This document shows, one piece after another, positions 28,559 to 38,694 of a stretch of DNA of 64,000 nucleotides. The translations under genes were made by a program, and so were the position numbers. The DNA comes from Verrucomicrobiota bacterium (lineage in GTDB: Bacteria > Verrucomicrobiota > Verrucomicrobiia > Opitutales > Opitutaceae): NCBI GenBank assembly GCA_016871755.1, contig VHCJ01000002.1, positions 168,190 through 232,189 on the forward strand, in the 5' to 3' direction. Below the pieces are notes generated by a model that made no database searches, was not told where the DNA came from, and saw only the letters and a list, made by a program, of their open reading frames with translations. The stretch's first letter is position 1; each line of letters starts with the position of its first letter.

Positions 28559-29359
28559 TCACTTACTGAACTTATCACGGTTCTGCTCATAGAGCGGAAG
28601 ATACTTCGGCATGAGCAGCTCCAAGTTCTTAATGCGCGTATCGTCCGAGGGGTGAGTCGAAAGGAACTCCGGCACGCTGCCCTCTCCTTTACTCGCCGCC
28701 GCCATTTTCCGCCAAAACGAAATCGCCGCGCGGGGATCATACCCCGCCCCGGCCGCAAATCGGAGCCCAATCGCATCTGCCTCGGACTCGTGGAGCCGTG
28801 AATACGGCAGCATAAGCCCAACCTCGGTCCCTAGCCCGTAGGCGGTCCGAATCAGCTCGCGACTTTCCTCACTCACATCCTTGGCCTCCATCCCAACCTC
28901 CGTGAGTAGCGCTCCTCCCAGAACGAGGAGTTGCTGAGACATCCGCTCCGCGCCGTGACGGGAGCTAACGTGGGCGATTTCATGCCCCATCACCGCGGCC
29001 AACTCGGCATCCGTTTCGGCAATTTTCAAGATGCCCGTGTACACACCCACTTTGCCGCCCGGGAGCGCGAAGGCGTTGAGCTCGTCCGACTCGAAAACGA
29101 CAAACTCCCACTCCGCGTTCGGGAGATCGCGACCCACGGACTGGGCAATCCGTTGTCCGACGCGCTGGACCCGAGCATTCGCGATCGGGTCATCCGAGAT
29201 CTCCTCCTCATCCTTGATCTCATCGAACGCCGAAAGCCCCATCGCCGCCTCCTGATTCGGCGACAACAGCATCACCTGACGCCGTCCGGTCTCTGGAACC
29301 GTGGCGCAACCCGACAAGAATGATCCCAGAGCAACGACAACAACGGTCCAAAGGCGCAT
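28559..29359 (-). CDS. M48 family metallopeptidase, lipoprotein
   Basis: The 266-residue protein has a lipoprotein signal peptide ending LGSFLSGC. The zinc-protease motif HEIAH lies in VMGHEIAHVSSRHGAERM near residue 123, with the third ligand Glu in LHESEADAIGLRFAA. The spacing and the ALPGGKVGVYTGIL strand match the LoiP/YcaL-like (Oma1-type) M48 group, which works in outer-membrane and periplasmic quality control. The mature protein is probably anchored in the outer membrane and faces the periplasm. The 98 bp upstream spacer is richer in A/T than the surroundings and likely holds its promoter. Confidence 0.94.
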   Translation of the reverse strand: MRLWTVVVVALGSFLSGCATVPETGRRQVMLLSPNQEAAMGLSAFDEIKDEEEISDDPIANARVQRVGQRIAQSVGRDLPNAEWEFVVFESDELNAFALPGGKVGVYTGILKIAETDAELAAVMGHEIAHVSSRHGAERMSQQLLVLGGALLTEVGMEAKDVSEESRELIRTAYGLGTEVGLMLPYSRLHESEADAIGLRFAAGAGYDPRAAISFWRKMAAASKGEGSVPEFLSTHPSDDTRIKNLELLMPKYLPLYEQNRDKFSK

Positions 29360-29457
29360 GATCCCGAGCTAGGCGGAGAGTGCCTGCACGAGCAAGTGCT
29401 TACTGTTCAAGCTTATCTCCTAATACTTCTTACACCTTGGTAAAGCGTGCCCGCCGC

Positions 29458-31005
29458 TCAGTGCCGGAAATGGCGAATGCCGGTGAACACCATCGCAAGG
29501 CCGCGGTCGTCTGCTGCCTGAATGACTTCCGCGTCGCGCACCGAACCGCCCGGCTGAATCGCGCAGGTCGCGCCCGCGTCGGCCGCCGCGATCAAGCCGT
29601 CCGCGAACGGGAAGAGTGCCTCGCTGGCGACGACGGAGCCCTTGAGGTCGAGGCCGGCCTCCCCTGCCTTCCAGACCGCGATGCGCGAGCTGTCGACGCG
29701 CGCCATCTGGCCGGCGCCGACACCCAGAGTCTGTTCACCCCGCGCGTAGACAATGGCATTTGATTTGACGTGCTTGCAGACTTTCCAAGCGAAGAGCATC
29801 GCGGCCCACTCCGCCTCGGTCGGCTGGCGACGCGTCACCACCTTGAACTCCTCGCGACGTCCGAGGTGGCGGTCGCGATCCTGCACGAGCACGCCGCCCA
29901 CGACCGAACGCACTTCCTGCAACGCATCCGCGCCCATGCCCTCGCGCGCCACCATCAGCCGCAGGTTCTTTTTCTTGCCGAGAATCGTCCGCGCCTCGTC
30001 GGAGAACCGCGGTGCGATGATCACTTCCGTGAAGATTTCCGCGATCGCCGCCGCCAGGAGGCCGTCGAGGGTGCGATTCACCACGATGATGCCACCGAAG
30101 GGCGCCTGACGGTCGGTGGCGTAGGCCTTCTCCCACGCTTCGATCAGAGCCTCACCACTCGCGACGCCACACGGATTCGTGTGCTTGAGGATCGCCACCG
30201 TGGGCCGCTCGAATTCACCGATGAGGTACGTCGCCGACGTGAGGTCGAGGATGTTGTTGTAGCTGAGCTCCTTGCCCTGCAGCTGGGAAAAGTGGTCGTG
30301 AAAGGTACCGTACAGCGCCGCCTTCTGGTGCGGATTCTCGCCGTAACGCAACGCCTGCGCCTTGTCGTACGCCGCGGTCCAGCGCCGCGGAAAGCCGCTG
30401 AGCGCATCGAGATCCGGCTCGGCTTCCTGCTGCTCGAAGTACTGCGCGATCGCCGCATCGTAACGCGCCGTCCGCTGGAAGACCTTCAACGCAAGGCGCC
30501 GCCGCAACGCCGGCAGCGCGTCCGGCGCCACCAGCGCCGCCAGCACCGCCGCGTAGTCATCCGGGTCACACACCACCGTCACGCTCTCGTGATTCTTCGC
30601 CGCGCTGCGCAGCATCGACGGGCCGCCGATGTCGATGTTCTCGATCACCTCCTCGCGCTCGACGTGCGGCTTCGCCACCGTCTGCTCGAAGGGGTAAAGG
30701 TTCACGACGACGAGGTCGATCAGCGCAATGTCGTGCGCCGCCACCTGCGCGAGATGGTCCGCCTTGTCCCGCCGGCACAGCAGACCCCCGTGGATCTTCG
30801 GATGCAGCGTCTTCACCCGGCCCTCCATGATTTCCGGGAAGCCCGTGTGCGCCCCGACCTCCGTGACCGGCAGTCCAGCCTCCAGCAACTGCCGGGCGGT
30901 GCCACCCGTCGACAGCAGGCGGTAGCCGTGCTGGCGAACGAGGGCCGTCGCAAAGTCGACGAGGCCGCGTTTGTCGCTGACTGAGAGCAGAGCCAGTTTT
31001 TCCAT
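29458..31005 (-). CDS. purH: Bifunctional AICAR transformylase / IMP cyclohydrolase
   Basis: The start [19 protein letters not shown] gives 515 residues. The N-terminal IMP cyclohydrolase (MGS-like) domain shows [34 protein letters not shown] and [12 protein letters not shown]. The C-terminal AICAR transformylase domain begins near residue 200 with [16 protein letters not shown] and contains the catalytic Lys-His in [22 protein letters not shown] and [19 protein letters not shown]. It catalyses the last two steps of de novo IMP synthesis in the cytoplasm. No other purine gene is nearby. It is divergent from apaG across a 140 bp promoter region. Confidence 0.97.
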   Translation of the reverse strand: MEKLALLSVSDKRGLVDFATALVRQHGYRLLSTGGTARQLLEAGLPVTEVGAHTGFPEIMEGRVKTLHPKIHGGLLCRRDKADHLAQVAAHDIALIDLVVVNLYPFEQTVAKPHVEREEVIENIDIGGPSMLRSAAKNHESVTVVCDPDDYAAVLAALVAPDALPALRRRLALKVFQRTARYDAAIAQYFEQQEAEPDLDALSGFPRRWTAAYDKAQALRYGENPHQKAALYGTFHDHFSQLQGKELSYNNILDLTSATYLIGEFERPTVAILKHTNPCGVASGEALIEAWEKAYATDRQAPFGGIIVVNRTLDGLLAAAIAEIFTEVIIAPRFSDEARTILGKKKNLRLMVAREGMGADALQEVRSVVGGVLVQDRDRHLGRREEFKVVTRRQPTEAEWAAMLFAWKVCKHVKSNAIVYARGEQTLGVGAGQMARVDSSRIAVWKAGEAGLDLKGSVVASEALFPFADGLIAAADAGATCAIQPGGSVRDAEVIQAADDRGLAMVFTGIRHFRH

Positions 31006-31096
31006 GGGCGTAGACAAACGGCGTTTCTGCGCGCGCCCGCGCCACCCGGCAAGCCGGAAGCGGCACCGAAAAACGCGCCGTACCCGGTCCACCCCA

Positions 31097-31124
31097 TTGC
31101 GTTACGACGCGGTGTCGCTATAAT
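31097..31124 (+). promoter_or_regulatory. Sigma-70-type promoter of apaG
   Basis: TTGCGT at 31097-31102 and a perfect TATAAT at 31119-31124 are separated by 16 bp. Transcription would start near 31131, leaving a leader of about 15 bases before the GTG at 31146. This is the clearest housekeeping promoter I found in the window. Confidence 0.65.
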
Positions 31125-31145
31125 CTTACTTTCGCCCGTTCCGCC

Positions 31146-31532
31146 GTGTCCGCTTCCGCCCTCCTTCCCGGCCTCCGCGCCTCCCTCGACAAGCTGATCT
31201 ACCACCACGGTGGCAGCAGCCTGCCCGCAGACGCTCCCCACGCCTTCGTCTACTTCATCACGATCCACAACGCCTCCGACCGCACGGTGACGCTCCTCGG
31301 CCGAAAGTGGGTCGTCGAATACGCCAGCGGGCACCGACGGGTCATTGAGGGCGACCGGATCGTGGGCGAGACTCCGCGCCTGGCTCCCGGGGAATCGTTC
31401 TCGTACAACAGTTACCACGTGACCGGGGAGGCGGCCACCGCCCTCGGCAGCTTCCACGGAATTGACGAACGCGGGGCCAAGGTCCACGTGACCGTCGGTC
31501 CCTTTCCGCTTTCCCCGCCCGCGTGCGTTTGA
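31146..31532 (+). CDS. apaG: ApaG domain protein
   Basis: The GTG start gives 128 residues (MSASALLPGLRASLDKLIYH). It matches the ApaG/DUF525 fibronectin-III-like fold, with FVYFITIHNASDRTVTLLGR, the glycine-rich GDRIVGETPRLAPGESFSY and GSFHGIDERG. ApaG is linked to divalent-cation tolerance and dinucleoside polyphosphate metabolism in enterobacteria; its biochemical role is not settled. The predicted leader is very short and shows no Shine-Dalgarno sequence. Confidence 0.92.
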   Translation: MSASALLPGLRASLDKLIYHHGGSSLPADAPHAFVYFITIHNASDRTVTLLGRKWVVEYASGHRRVIEGDRIVGETPRLAPGESFSYNSYHVTGEAATALGSFHGIDERGAKVHVTVGPFPLSPPACV

Positions 31533-31677
31533 TCCGCCGTTTCGCTCTCCCGGGAAACCACCCGCGCCTCGCAACCTCCGCCTGTTGCCTGCGGCTGTCG
31601 TTAACCCGGAAAGAGGGGCAACCGGAATCTTGCGGTTGCACCGCAGCGGGCCGTGCCTCTTGCTGGCGGATTCGCTC

Positions 31678-33036
31678 ATGAATCTCATCGACCTGAACCG
31701 CGAGGGCGGCATCGGCGCAAACTCGCTCTTCCTCCAGATCGGCGACGTGCGGGTGCTCGTCGACAGCGGTCTGCACCCCAAGCTCGTGGGCCGCAAGGCC
31801 GCGCCCGACCTGGGCAAGCTGCGGGGACAGTCCCCCGACATCATCTTCGTCACCCACTGCCACCTCGACCACATCGGTAGCATCCCGCTGGCCCTGCGGG
31901 AAAACCCGGACGCGCTGGTCATCATGACGCAGTCCAGCCGCATGCTGATCGAGCGCATGCTGCACAATTCCGCCAGCGTGATGATGCGGCAGCGCGAGGA
32001 CCAGAACATCCCCGACTACCCGCTCTTCACCCACACCGAGATCGATCAACTGGCGAAGCGCTTCACGGCCCTGCCGTTCGGCCAGGCCAAGCGGCTCCGG
32101 GTCCGCAAGGACGAGATCGAGGTCATCCTCCACCCCGCCGGCCACGTGGTCGGCGCCGCCGCGATCGAGATCCGCCACAAGCACCGCGGGATCTTCATCA
32201 CCGGCGACGTGCTCTTTGAGGACCAGCGCACGCTGCCGGGGGCCAAGTTCCCGGCCGGCCACTTCGACACCGTGATCATGGAGACGACCCGCGGCTCGAC
32301 CGCGCGCTCGCCCGACCGCGGCCGGGTCACGGAGTTCGGCCGCCTGATCGCCAGCATCAACGACACCATCAATCGCGGCGGTTCCTACCTCATCCCGGTC
32401 TTCGCTCTGGGACGCATGCAGGAGGTGCTCACCGTCATCCACGACGCCCGGAAGTTCGGTCATCTGGTGGACTGCCCGATTTTCGCCTCCGGACTGGGCA
32501 TCGACCTGGCCGACTACTTCGACGAGATCGCCCGCAAGACGAAGCACGTGCGCTTCAACCGTGGCATCCTCAAGGAACTCAAGGTCAAGCCGCTGCCGCG
32601 CAAGCTGAACCCAGGCGAGGACCCGAAGCAGAACGCACTCTACATCATCAGCTCCGGGATGCTCGTCGAGAACACGCCGAGCTACACGCTGGCGAGCGGC
32701 CTCCTCGGCCATGCGCGCAATTCGATTGGATTCGTCGGCTACTGCGATCCCGACACTCCGGGCGGCGCCCTCCTCGCCGCCAAGCCGGGCGATCCCTTCC
32801 TCTTCGAGACCGTAAGGGTGAAGACGAAGGTCCAGGCTCACATTGAGCGCTTCCATCTGAGCGGCCACGCCGACCGCGACGAGTTGCTGCAGTTCGCGCT
32901 GCAGACCGAGGCGCGCAGCATCGTGCTCACCCATGGCGAGACCGCCGCCCGCGCGTGGTTCGCCCAGCAGCTGACCGAGAAGATGCCCAAGACCAAGGTG
33001 ATCGATCCGATCCCCGGCAAACTGTATCAGGTCTGA
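31678..33036 (+). CDS. Metallo-beta-lactamase/beta-CASP RNA-processing nuclease
   Basis: The ATG start (MNLIDLNREGGIGANSLFL) gives 452 residues. An in-frame TTG at 31630 would add LRLHRSGPCLLLADSL, which looks like a plausible extra strand, so the true start may be earlier. The lactamase fold holds the zinc motif THCHLDHIG, the later HPAGHVVGAAA and ITGDVLFED. The beta-CASP insert and closing motifs include ASGLGIDLADYF, YIISSGML, HLSGHADRDELLQF and VLTHGE. Relatives (CPSF73/RNase J-like, YsiA-like) are exo- or endonucleases acting on RNA. It follows apaG in the same direction with a 145 bp gap. Confidence 0.9.
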   Translation: MNLIDLNREGGIGANSLFLQIGDVRVLVDSGLHPKLVGRKAAPDLGKLRGQSPDIIFVTHCHLDHIGSIPLALRENPDALVIMTQSSRMLIERMLHNSASVMMRQREDQNIPDYPLFTHTEIDQLAKRFTALPFGQAKRLRVRKDEIEVILHPAGHVVGAAAIEIRHKHRGIFITGDVLFEDQRTLPGAKFPAGHFDTVIMETTRGSTARSPDRGRVTEFGRLIASINDTINRGGSYLIPVFALGRMQEVLTVIHDARKFGHLVDCPIFASGLGIDLADYFDEIARKTKHVRFNRGILKELKVKPLPRKLNPGEDPKQNALYIISSGMLVENTPSYTLASGLLGHARNSIGFVGYCDPDTPGGALLAAKPGDPFLFETVRVKTKVQAHIERFHLSGHADRDELLQFALQTEARSIVLTHGETAARAWFAQQLTEKMPKTKVIDPIPGKLYQV

Positions 33037-33079
33037 CGCGCGGCCGCGCCCGCGCATCAGCCGTCCGTCCCGGTCGGCA

Positions 33080-33724
33080 TTACATCGTCCAGTTGAACGA
33101 CGACTGCCCGGCCCCGACGCCGCGACCGGGCTCCACGCCTTCGCGCTCAAGCAGGGCTCGCTTCCGCTTCACGCCCCAGTGGTAGCCGGTCAGCGCGCCG
33201 CTGGCGGCGATCACCCGGTGGCACGGGATGAGCACCGCGATGGGATTCGCCCCGCACGCCTGGGCCACGGCCCGCACCGCGCGCGGGCACCCCGCCCGCC
33301 GGGCCAGTTCCCCGTAAGACACGCACTCGCCGGGGCGCAAGGCCTGCAACTCCGACCACACACGCCGCTGGAAGGGAGTCCCCACGGGCGCAAGCAACGG
33401 TCCGTCGGTCTCCGGCCGCCCCGGCGACTCGATCGCTCGGTGCACGCACGCCAGCGCTCGCGCCGCGGCAGCACGCTCCGCGTCTCCAGCCCGCGCCGCG
33501 TCCGTCCATGCCTCGGCGGGAAACCGCTGCCGAAGGGCCTCGAGCAACTCCCGCCGGGTGTCGCCAAGGAAGACCGCGCGCACCGCGCCGGCCTGACCCA
33601 CCGCCGCCAACACCCAGCCAAGCGGGCCGCGGGCCAGCGCGAACGCGCCCCCGGAGCGGGCGGCATCACGCCGCCGGGCCGACTCGTCTCGCGCCAAATC
33701 GGGGACTCGCAGGGACCGACGCAT
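33080..33724 (-). CDS. Methylated-DNA-protein-cysteine S-methyltransferase
   Basis: The 214-residue protein has the alkyltransferase fold. The N-terminal half contains [23 protein letters not shown]. The C-terminal half contains [31 protein letters not shown], the arginine-finger segment [20 protein letters not shown], and the active-site Cys in [10 protein letters not shown] near residue 168. It removes alkyl groups from O6-guanine by transfer to that Cys. There is no AraC-like Ada domain, so it is an Ogt/AdaB-type enzyme with a slightly long, Ala-rich middle. It lies downstream of the impase, dinB and helicase genes on the same strand, making a small DNA-damage neighbourhood. Confidence 0.92.
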   Translation of the reverse strand: MRRSLRVPDLARDESARRRDAARSGGAFALARGPLGWVLAAVGQAGAVRAVFLGDTRRELLEALRQRFPAEAWTDAARAGDAERAAAARALACVHRAIESPGRPETDGPLLAPVGTPFQRRVWSELQALRPGECVSYGELARRAGCPRAVRAVAQACGANPIAVLIPCHRVIAASGALTGYHWGVKRKRALLEREGVEPGRGVGAGQSSFNWTM

Positions 33725-33793
33725 CAGCAGCCGAGCGTGGCGGGAATCGCGCGTCAGGCAACGTCCAACATCGCCGGGGCATCAGACGCATCC

Positions 33794-34624
33794 TCACTCT
33801 CCGGTGGCAGGAATCACCCGCGCCGCGAGAATGTCACGGAGGCGTGCCGCCACCGCCGGGGATCCCGCGACGTAGAAGATGCGGCCCATCCGGAGATCGA
33901 ACGCGCGCAAGGGAAAGACTGGGCCGTTCAGGTACATCACGCATCCCCCGCCGGTCTCCACCAGCGGCACGGCCGCCGCGATGTCCCAGACCTTCACGTT
34001 GTGATCCACCGTGCCGTCCAAGATTCCCACCGCCACGTACGCGAGGTGCAGGGTGCTGGACCCCAGGGCGCGGAGCTTCGCCTGCGCCGCAACGTCGACC
34101 ACATGACCGGTGAACCGCTTGTCCGAGGGGGCATGGAAGCCAATCAGGCTCTGCGGACCCAGTGGATCCGTCCGCACCCGCACCGATTGGTCGCCGTCGA
34201 AGACGCCCACCCCGGGCCCCCCGTGAATCAGCGTGCGGCGGGAAAAATCGTAGATCACCCCATACACGGGCCAGCCGTCCTCCAGCAGCGCGAGCGAGAT
34301 CGCGCAGGAGGCGATGCCCATCGCGTAGTTGTTCGTCCCGTCGATCGGGTCCAGCACCCAAGCGCAGCGTGATGTCACGGGGATCGGCTCCGCCGCCTCC
34401 GTCAGTTCCTCGCTGAAGAACTGGTCCTCGGGAAAGCGCCGCGAAAGCCGCGCCACGATATCGGCCGAAATCGCGAGGTCCACCGCCGTGACGCGGGTGC
34501 CGTCGCTCTTCCAACGGGTCTCCGCGCGCCCGAAGCTGGCCTCCAGGAGGCCGACCTGCGCAAGCACGGCGGCCTTCGCCTCTTCAACCCGTTCACGGAT
34601 GGCCGGCACCGGATGCAAAGACAT
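33794..34624 (-). CDS. Inositol monophosphatase family protein
   Basis: The start MSLHPVPAIRERVEEAKAA gives 276 residues. The lithium-sensitive phosphatase fold is shown by FFSEELTE (metal Glu), WVLDPIDGTNNY (the DPxDGT signature) and VKVWDIAAAVPLVETGGG (WDxAA signature). It cleaves a phosphate ester such as inositol-1-phosphate, histidinol phosphate or fructose bisphosphate, using Mg. In this family close homologues differ in substrate, so I do not assign one. It follows dinB by a 241 bp spacer with short repeats, and it precedes the alkyltransferase gene. Confidence 0.93.
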   Translation of the reverse strand: MSLHPVPAIRERVEEAKAAVLAQVGLLEASFGRAETRWKSDGTRVTAVDLAISADIVARLSRRFPEDQFFSEELTEAAEPIPVTSRCAWVLDPIDGTNNYAMGIASCAISLALLEDGWPVYGVIYDFSRRTLIHGGPGVGVFDGDQSVRVRTDPLGPQSLIGFHAPSDKRFTGHVVDVAAQAKLRALGSSTLHLAYVAVGILDGTVDHNVKVWDIAAAVPLVETGGGCVMYLNGPVFPLRAFDLRMGRIFYVAGSPAVAARLRDILAARVIPATGE

Positions 34625-34678
34625 CCCGCCAGCGAACCCGGACGCAGCCCGGCGGCCAATCCGAAACTGCAACCCGCC

Positions 34679-34880
34679 GATCGACCGACCGATCGACCGA
34701 TGATCCGCCAGTCTCACGGGCCGGGGGATCACGCCCCGGCCTCACCCGCTCCGCCCAGTCGCCGATGCGACCGCGCTCGCCGGACGATTCCACCCCGACC
34801 TCACCGAGAACGCGGCGGGAATCACGTTGCTCGGTACCGCGCTCGCCGTACGCCCCCCCCCGACCTCACCCGCTCCGCGC
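34679..34880. repeat. Degenerate direct repeats between dinB and the phosphatase gene
   Basis: A unit of the form CCCC(G/A)(G/A)CCTCACCCGCTCCGC occurs at about 34734 and 34857, with a partial copy CCCCGACCTCACCGAG at about 34793, giving a period near 60 bp. A second shared motif, ACCGCGCTCGCCG, follows two of the copies. Further left, 34679-34702 holds an 8 bp tandem GATCGACC-type repeat. The rightmost unit contains the dinB stop codon. It looks like small-scale duplication in non-coding DNA and not a mobile element. Confidence 0.45.
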
Positions 34881-36062
34881 CGACCCGGGGTCCGGCGGAC
34901 GCGTCAGTTGGTGACCATGCTTCACGCGCGGAGCCGTACCGCCGCGGTTCAACGCATCCAGCACCCCGGCCAGGCGACGCCGTCGGTCGTCCCCCTCCGC
35001 GAACATCTCCAGTTGGGACTCCGGCGCGCTCACGTTGGAGAAGCGGACGCTGACCAGCCGCAGCGGACTGCGCCGCGTCCACGCCGCGCGCAGCAAGGGG
35101 CCGATCCAGGCATAGAAAGGCGCCTCCAGGTCCGTTGGTTCCGCGAAGCTGTGGGCATGGCTGGCGTGGCTGAAGTCCGGGTAGCGCACCTTCACGGTCA
35201 GCGTACGGACGCGCTTCCCGTCCGCCCGGATCTTCGGCAGGAGGTCATCGACCATGCCTTTCGCGATGCGCTCGACCTCCGCGCGGTCCGCGAGGTCCGC
35301 CGCGAACGTCTCCTGCTGCGAGTAGCTCTTGGCCTCGTCGCGTTCCGTCTCGACCGGCCGGTCGTCCTCGCCCCGCGCCGCCGCCGCCATGTCGCGCCAC
35401 CCATCCCCGAACAGCGAACGCATCGCATCGGCGGAACGCGTCGTGAGGTCACCGATCAGCCTCACCCCGCGGCTCGCCAGCATCGCCTCCGTCTTTGCCC
35501 CGATCCCCGGCAGTTTCCCGACCGCGAGCGGGGCGAGGAACAACGCCTCGTCGCCGGGCGGCACGACCACGAAGCCGCGCGGCTTGCGCAATTTTGAGGC
35601 GATTTGCGACACCAACTTGTTCGTCGCAAGGCCGAAGGAAACCGGGAGGGAAAGCTCGGCGCGGATTCGCTCCTGCAGGCCGCGCACCGCCACCTCCACC
35701 GCCGCCGCGTCACGCAGGCCGCAGGGCGCGAGATCAAGGTAGCCTTCATCGATCGAGTTGCGCTGCACGAGCGGCGTCAGCCCTTCGCAGAGGTCGAACA
35801 TGCGGCGCGACACGGTGCCGTAAAGGCCCGGCGTGTGCGGGATCAGGATCAGATCGGGACAGACGCGCCGGGCCTGCGCCGTCGGCATCGGAGTGTAGAC
35901 GCCGCGCGCCCGGGCCTCGTAGCTCGCCGACGAGATGATCCCGCGCTCCGTGCCCCCGACCGCGCAGCACTTGCCGATCAGCGAGGGATCCCGCGCCTGC
36001 TCGCAGGCGACGAAGAACGCGTCCGCATCCAGATGCACGATCGTGGGCAGGTCCCGCGTCAT
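34866..36062 (-). CDS. dinB: DNA polymerase IV (Y-family)
   Basis: The 398-residue protein has all Y-family parts. Catalytic acids lie in IVHLDADAFFVACE and in NSIDEGYLDLAPCG (the usual SIDEAYLD with Gly for Ala). The thumb helix-hairpin-helix has AVGKLPGIGAKTEAMLASRG, and the little-finger domain spans about 235-350. The C-terminal SQLEMFAEG resembles the beta-clamp binding pentapeptide QLxLF. It performs translesion synthesis. The start lies 4 bp after the stop of the helicase gene, so the two are co-transcribed. I searched both strands upstream of the pair for a TGTTC-N4-GAACA LexA box and saw none. Confidence 0.95.
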   Translation of the reverse strand: MTRDLPTIVHLDADAFFVACEQARDPSLIGKCCAVGGTERGIISSASYEARARGVYTPMPTAQARRVCPDLILIPHTPGLYGTVSRRMFDLCEGLTPLVQRNSIDEGYLDLAPCGLRDAAAVEVAVRGLQERIRAELSLPVSFGLATNKLVSQIASKLRKPRGFVVVPPGDEALFLAPLAVGKLPGIGAKTEAMLASRGVRLIGDLTTRSADAMRSLFGDGWRDMAAAARGEDDRPVETERDEAKSYSQQETFAADLADRAEVERIAKGMVDDLLPKIRADGKRVRTLTVKVRYPDFSHASHAHSFAEPTDLEAPFYAWIGPLLRAAWTRRSPLRLVSVRFSNVSAPESQLEMFAEGDDRRRRLAGVLDALNRGGTAPRVKHGHQLTRPPDPGSARSG

Positions 36063-36066
36063 CGCC

Positions 36067-38694
36067 TCACCCTTCGTTCACCGCTCCCGCCTCCTCCGGA
36101 GCGCCGCCCGCCGGGCAAACCCCGTCGAACTCAAGCACCACCCGCGACTGCGCGCGGCTCGCGGCGGGCGAGAGCCGCAAACGGACCTCCCAGTCGTTCT
36201 GTCCGTCGGGATCCACCAGGACCTGCGCGAGCATCCACGCCTCCGGGGTCTCGTCGCGGTGCAGGTGCTTCGCCGCCCGACCCTCGGGATCGAGCCGGAA
36301 GCGGCCGCGGGCCTCGAAAAACGGACAGAAAGCGTCCTCGATTCGGCGGGCCGCCCCGGCCAGACTGCCCTCGGGCCGTTCGCCCTCGGCCGGCGGCGCC
36401 GGGTCCACCCGCGCGGCCGCGGCCTCCCAGTCGCGCGCCGCCACGTCCTGCAGGAACCCCAGCACCGCGCCGCGCAACAGTCGGTCGAAGGCCGCCCGGT
36501 CGCGCAGGAGATCGAACGACTGCGGCCGCGCCGGCTTGTCCGTCACGTCGGCCGCGACCCACGCGGGGTTCCGCAGCCGCTCCCATTCCTCAAGCAGGCT
36601 CGAGTCGATGCCGCGAATGAGTTCCTGAAAGTACTCCTCCATCTCGACCGCCGGTTCGGTCTTGAGCGCGTCCGGCACCGTCTGGGCCAGCACCTTCCAC
36701 GTCTGCGCGAGGTGGCGCAGGAGCAGCCCCTCCGAGCGCTCCAGTCCGTACTCGCGCACGTAGTCCGCGAAGGACTGGTAGCGTTCGAACATCTCGCGCG
36801 CAATCGACTTGGGGCGGACGTTCTCCTGCTCCACCCACGGGTGCGCCGCCTTGAAGGCGTTGAAGCGCTCGTAGAGAAATTCGCGCAGCGGCTTGGGATG
36901 CTCGATTTCCTCCAGCCGCTCCATGCGTTCCTCGTACGGCACGCCCGCGGCACGCATCTCCTCAAGCTTGGCGCCCTTCAGGCGGTCGACCTGGCGGCGG
37001 AGAATCGGTTCGGGGTCCTCCACGATCGACTCGCAGAGCGTGAGGAGGTCGAAGGGATAGTCGGGCGACTCGCGGTCCAGCAGCGGGCAGGTGTCGAGCA
37101 GGAACAGCGAGAGGGCCTGGTGCAGCGAGAAATCGTCCTGCAGGGCCACGTTCACACGCAGGCCGCGTCCGCCGGACCGGCGGGGCTCGTCGGGATGGTC
37201 GGGATCGCGGGGAGCCGGCTCGATGATGCGGCGCTCGAGCAGCGAGCGCAGCAGTTGGAACGCCCGGCGCCGCAGCTGGCGGCGCCGGTTCGCGGTTTCG
37301 TGGCAGTCCGCGATCAAGCGTTTCATCGCGCCGCAGCCGTCGGCGTCGCGCGAGAGCACGAGCAGCAGCATGGCGTGCGTGACCTCGAAGCGGGAGACGA
37401 GCGCCTCGGCCGGCGCGGCGAGCAGGCGTTCGAGGGTCTTCGCGTCCCAGCCGACGGAGCCTTCGGGCGCGGCGCGCTTCACGACCTTCTTCGCCTTGCG
37501 CGGATCGGCCGCCGCGCGCTCCGCCGCCCGCTTGTTCTCGATCACGTGCTCCGGGGCCTGCACGATCACGAACCCCTTGTCGTCATAGCCGCGCCGGCCG
37601 GCGCGGCCCGCGACCTGCCGGAAGTCCCGCACGCTGAGGATCGCCGCCTTCTTCCCGTCGTACTTCCACAACTGCGTGAAGATCACGGTGCGGATCGGGA
37701 CGTTGATGCCGACACCGAGGGTGTCGGTGCCGCAGATGAGCTTGAGCAGGCCGCGCTGCGCCAGCGACTCCACGAGGATGCGGTACTTCGGGAGCAGGCC
37801 GGCGTGGTGCACGCCGATCCCGTGCCGCAGCCAGCGCTTCATCTCGCGGCCATACGGGCTGTTGAAGCGGACCTGGGCGAGTTCCTCCGCCAACCGCGCC
37901 TTTTCCTCCTTCGTGCAGAGGTTCAGGCTCATCCAGTCCTGCGCACCCTCCGACGCCGCCCGCTGCGTGAAGTAGACGAGGTAGACGGGCGCCTTGCGCT
38001 CCAGGAGCAACTGCGCCACGCGCTCCCCCAAGGGCGTCTCCGAGTACTCGAACTCCAGCGGCACCGGTCGGCGGTCGCTGCGGATGGTCCGACACGGTGC
38101 TCCGGTCACCCGCTGCAGGTCGCGCTCGAAGAACTCGGTGCCGCCGAGGGTCGCCGACATGAGCAGGAAGCGCGAGCGGGGCAGCGTCAGGAGGGGCACC
38201 TGCCACGCCGTACCGCGATCGGCGTCCGAGTAGTAATGAAACTCGTCCATGATCACGGCGCCAATGTCCGCCTGCTCCCCGCGCGCCAACGCCATGTTGG
38301 CGAGAATCTCGGCCGTGCAACAAAGCACCGGCGCCCGCGGGTTGACGCTCGCGTCGCCAGTCATCATCCCGACGTTCTGCGGACCGAAGTCCCGGCACAA
38401 CGCGAGGAACTTCTCGTTCACCAACGCCTTGACCGGGCAGGTGTAGATGGAACGCTGCCCGGCGCACAGGGCGCGGAAATGAAACGCCGCCGCCACGAGG
38501 GACTTCCCGGAACCGGTCGGGGTCGCGAGGATGACGTTGTTCCCCGCGAAGAGTTCGAGGATCGCTTCCTCCTGCTCCGGATAGAGCTCCAGTCCGCGCT
38601 CCGCCGCCACCGCGAGGAAGCGGGTGAGAACGGCCTCCCCATCGCTGCCGGCCGGCAACGGCGCCAACGGAGCGGACGCGGAGGCGGAGGACAT
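36067..38694 (-). CDS. Ski2-like DEAD/DEAH-box helicase with DUF3516-type C-terminus
   Basis: The ATG start [16 protein letters not shown] gives 875 residues; an in-frame TTG 87 bp upstream would add a low-complexity tail. The SF2 motor spans about 40-430: [13 protein letters not shown] (motif I), [11 protein letters not shown] (Ia), MDEFHYYSD (II, DEFH box), LLMSATLGG (III) and [15 protein letters not shown] (VI). The DEVH/Ski2-like pattern is like that of the mycobacterial DUF3516 helicases. The remaining 440 residues are helical and charged, with [20 protein letters not shown] and the [14 protein letters not shown] segment, and end in a small beta domain. RNA or DNA could be the substrate. 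It is the first gene of an operon with dinB. Confidence 0.92.
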   Translation of the reverse strand: MSSASASAPLAPLPAGSDGEAVLTRFLAVAAERGLELYPEQEEAILELFAGNNVILATPTGSGKSLVAAAFHFRALCAGQRSIYTCPVKALVNEKFLALCRDFGPQNVGMMTGDASVNPRAPVLCCTAEILANMALARGEQADIGAVIMDEFHYYSDADRGTAWQVPLLTLPRSRFLLMSATLGGTEFFERDLQRVTGAPCRTIRSDRRPVPLEFEYSETPLGERVAQLLLERKAPVYLVYFTQRAASEGAQDWMSLNLCTKEEKARLAEELAQVRFNSPYGREMKRWLRHGIGVHHAGLLPKYRILVESLAQRGLLKLICGTDTLGVGINVPIRTVIFTQLWKYDGKKAAILSVRDFRQVAGRAGRRGYDDKGFVIVQAPEHVIENKRAAERAAADPRKAKKVVKRAAPEGSVGWDAKTLERLLAAPAEALVSRFEVTHAMLLLVLSRDADGCGAMKRLIADCHETANRRRQLRRRAFQLLRSLLERRIIEPAPRDPDHPDEPRRSGGRGLRVNVALQDDFSLHQALSLFLLDTCPLLDRESPDYPFDLLTLCESIVEDPEPILRRQVDRLKGAKLEEMRAAGVPYEERMERLEEIEHPKPLREFLYERFNAFKAAHPWVEQENVRPKSIAREMFERYQSFADYVREYGLERSEGLLLRHLAQTWKVLAQTVPDALKTEPAVEMEEYFQELIRGIDSSLLEEWERLRNPAWVAADVTDKPARPQSFDLLRDRAAFDRLLRGAVLGFLQDVAARDWEAAAARVDPAPPAEGERPEGSLAGAARRIEDAFCPFFEARGRFRLDPEGRAAKHLHRDETPEAWMLAQVLVDPDGQNDWEVRLRLSPAASRAQSRVVLEFDGVCPAGGAPEEAGAVNEG

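Noticed and set aside
31342..33150. A 602-codon open frame opposite the beta-CASP nuclease
   Set aside because: The plus-strand gene has the HxHxDH and beta-CASP motifs; the antisense translation is compositionally biased.
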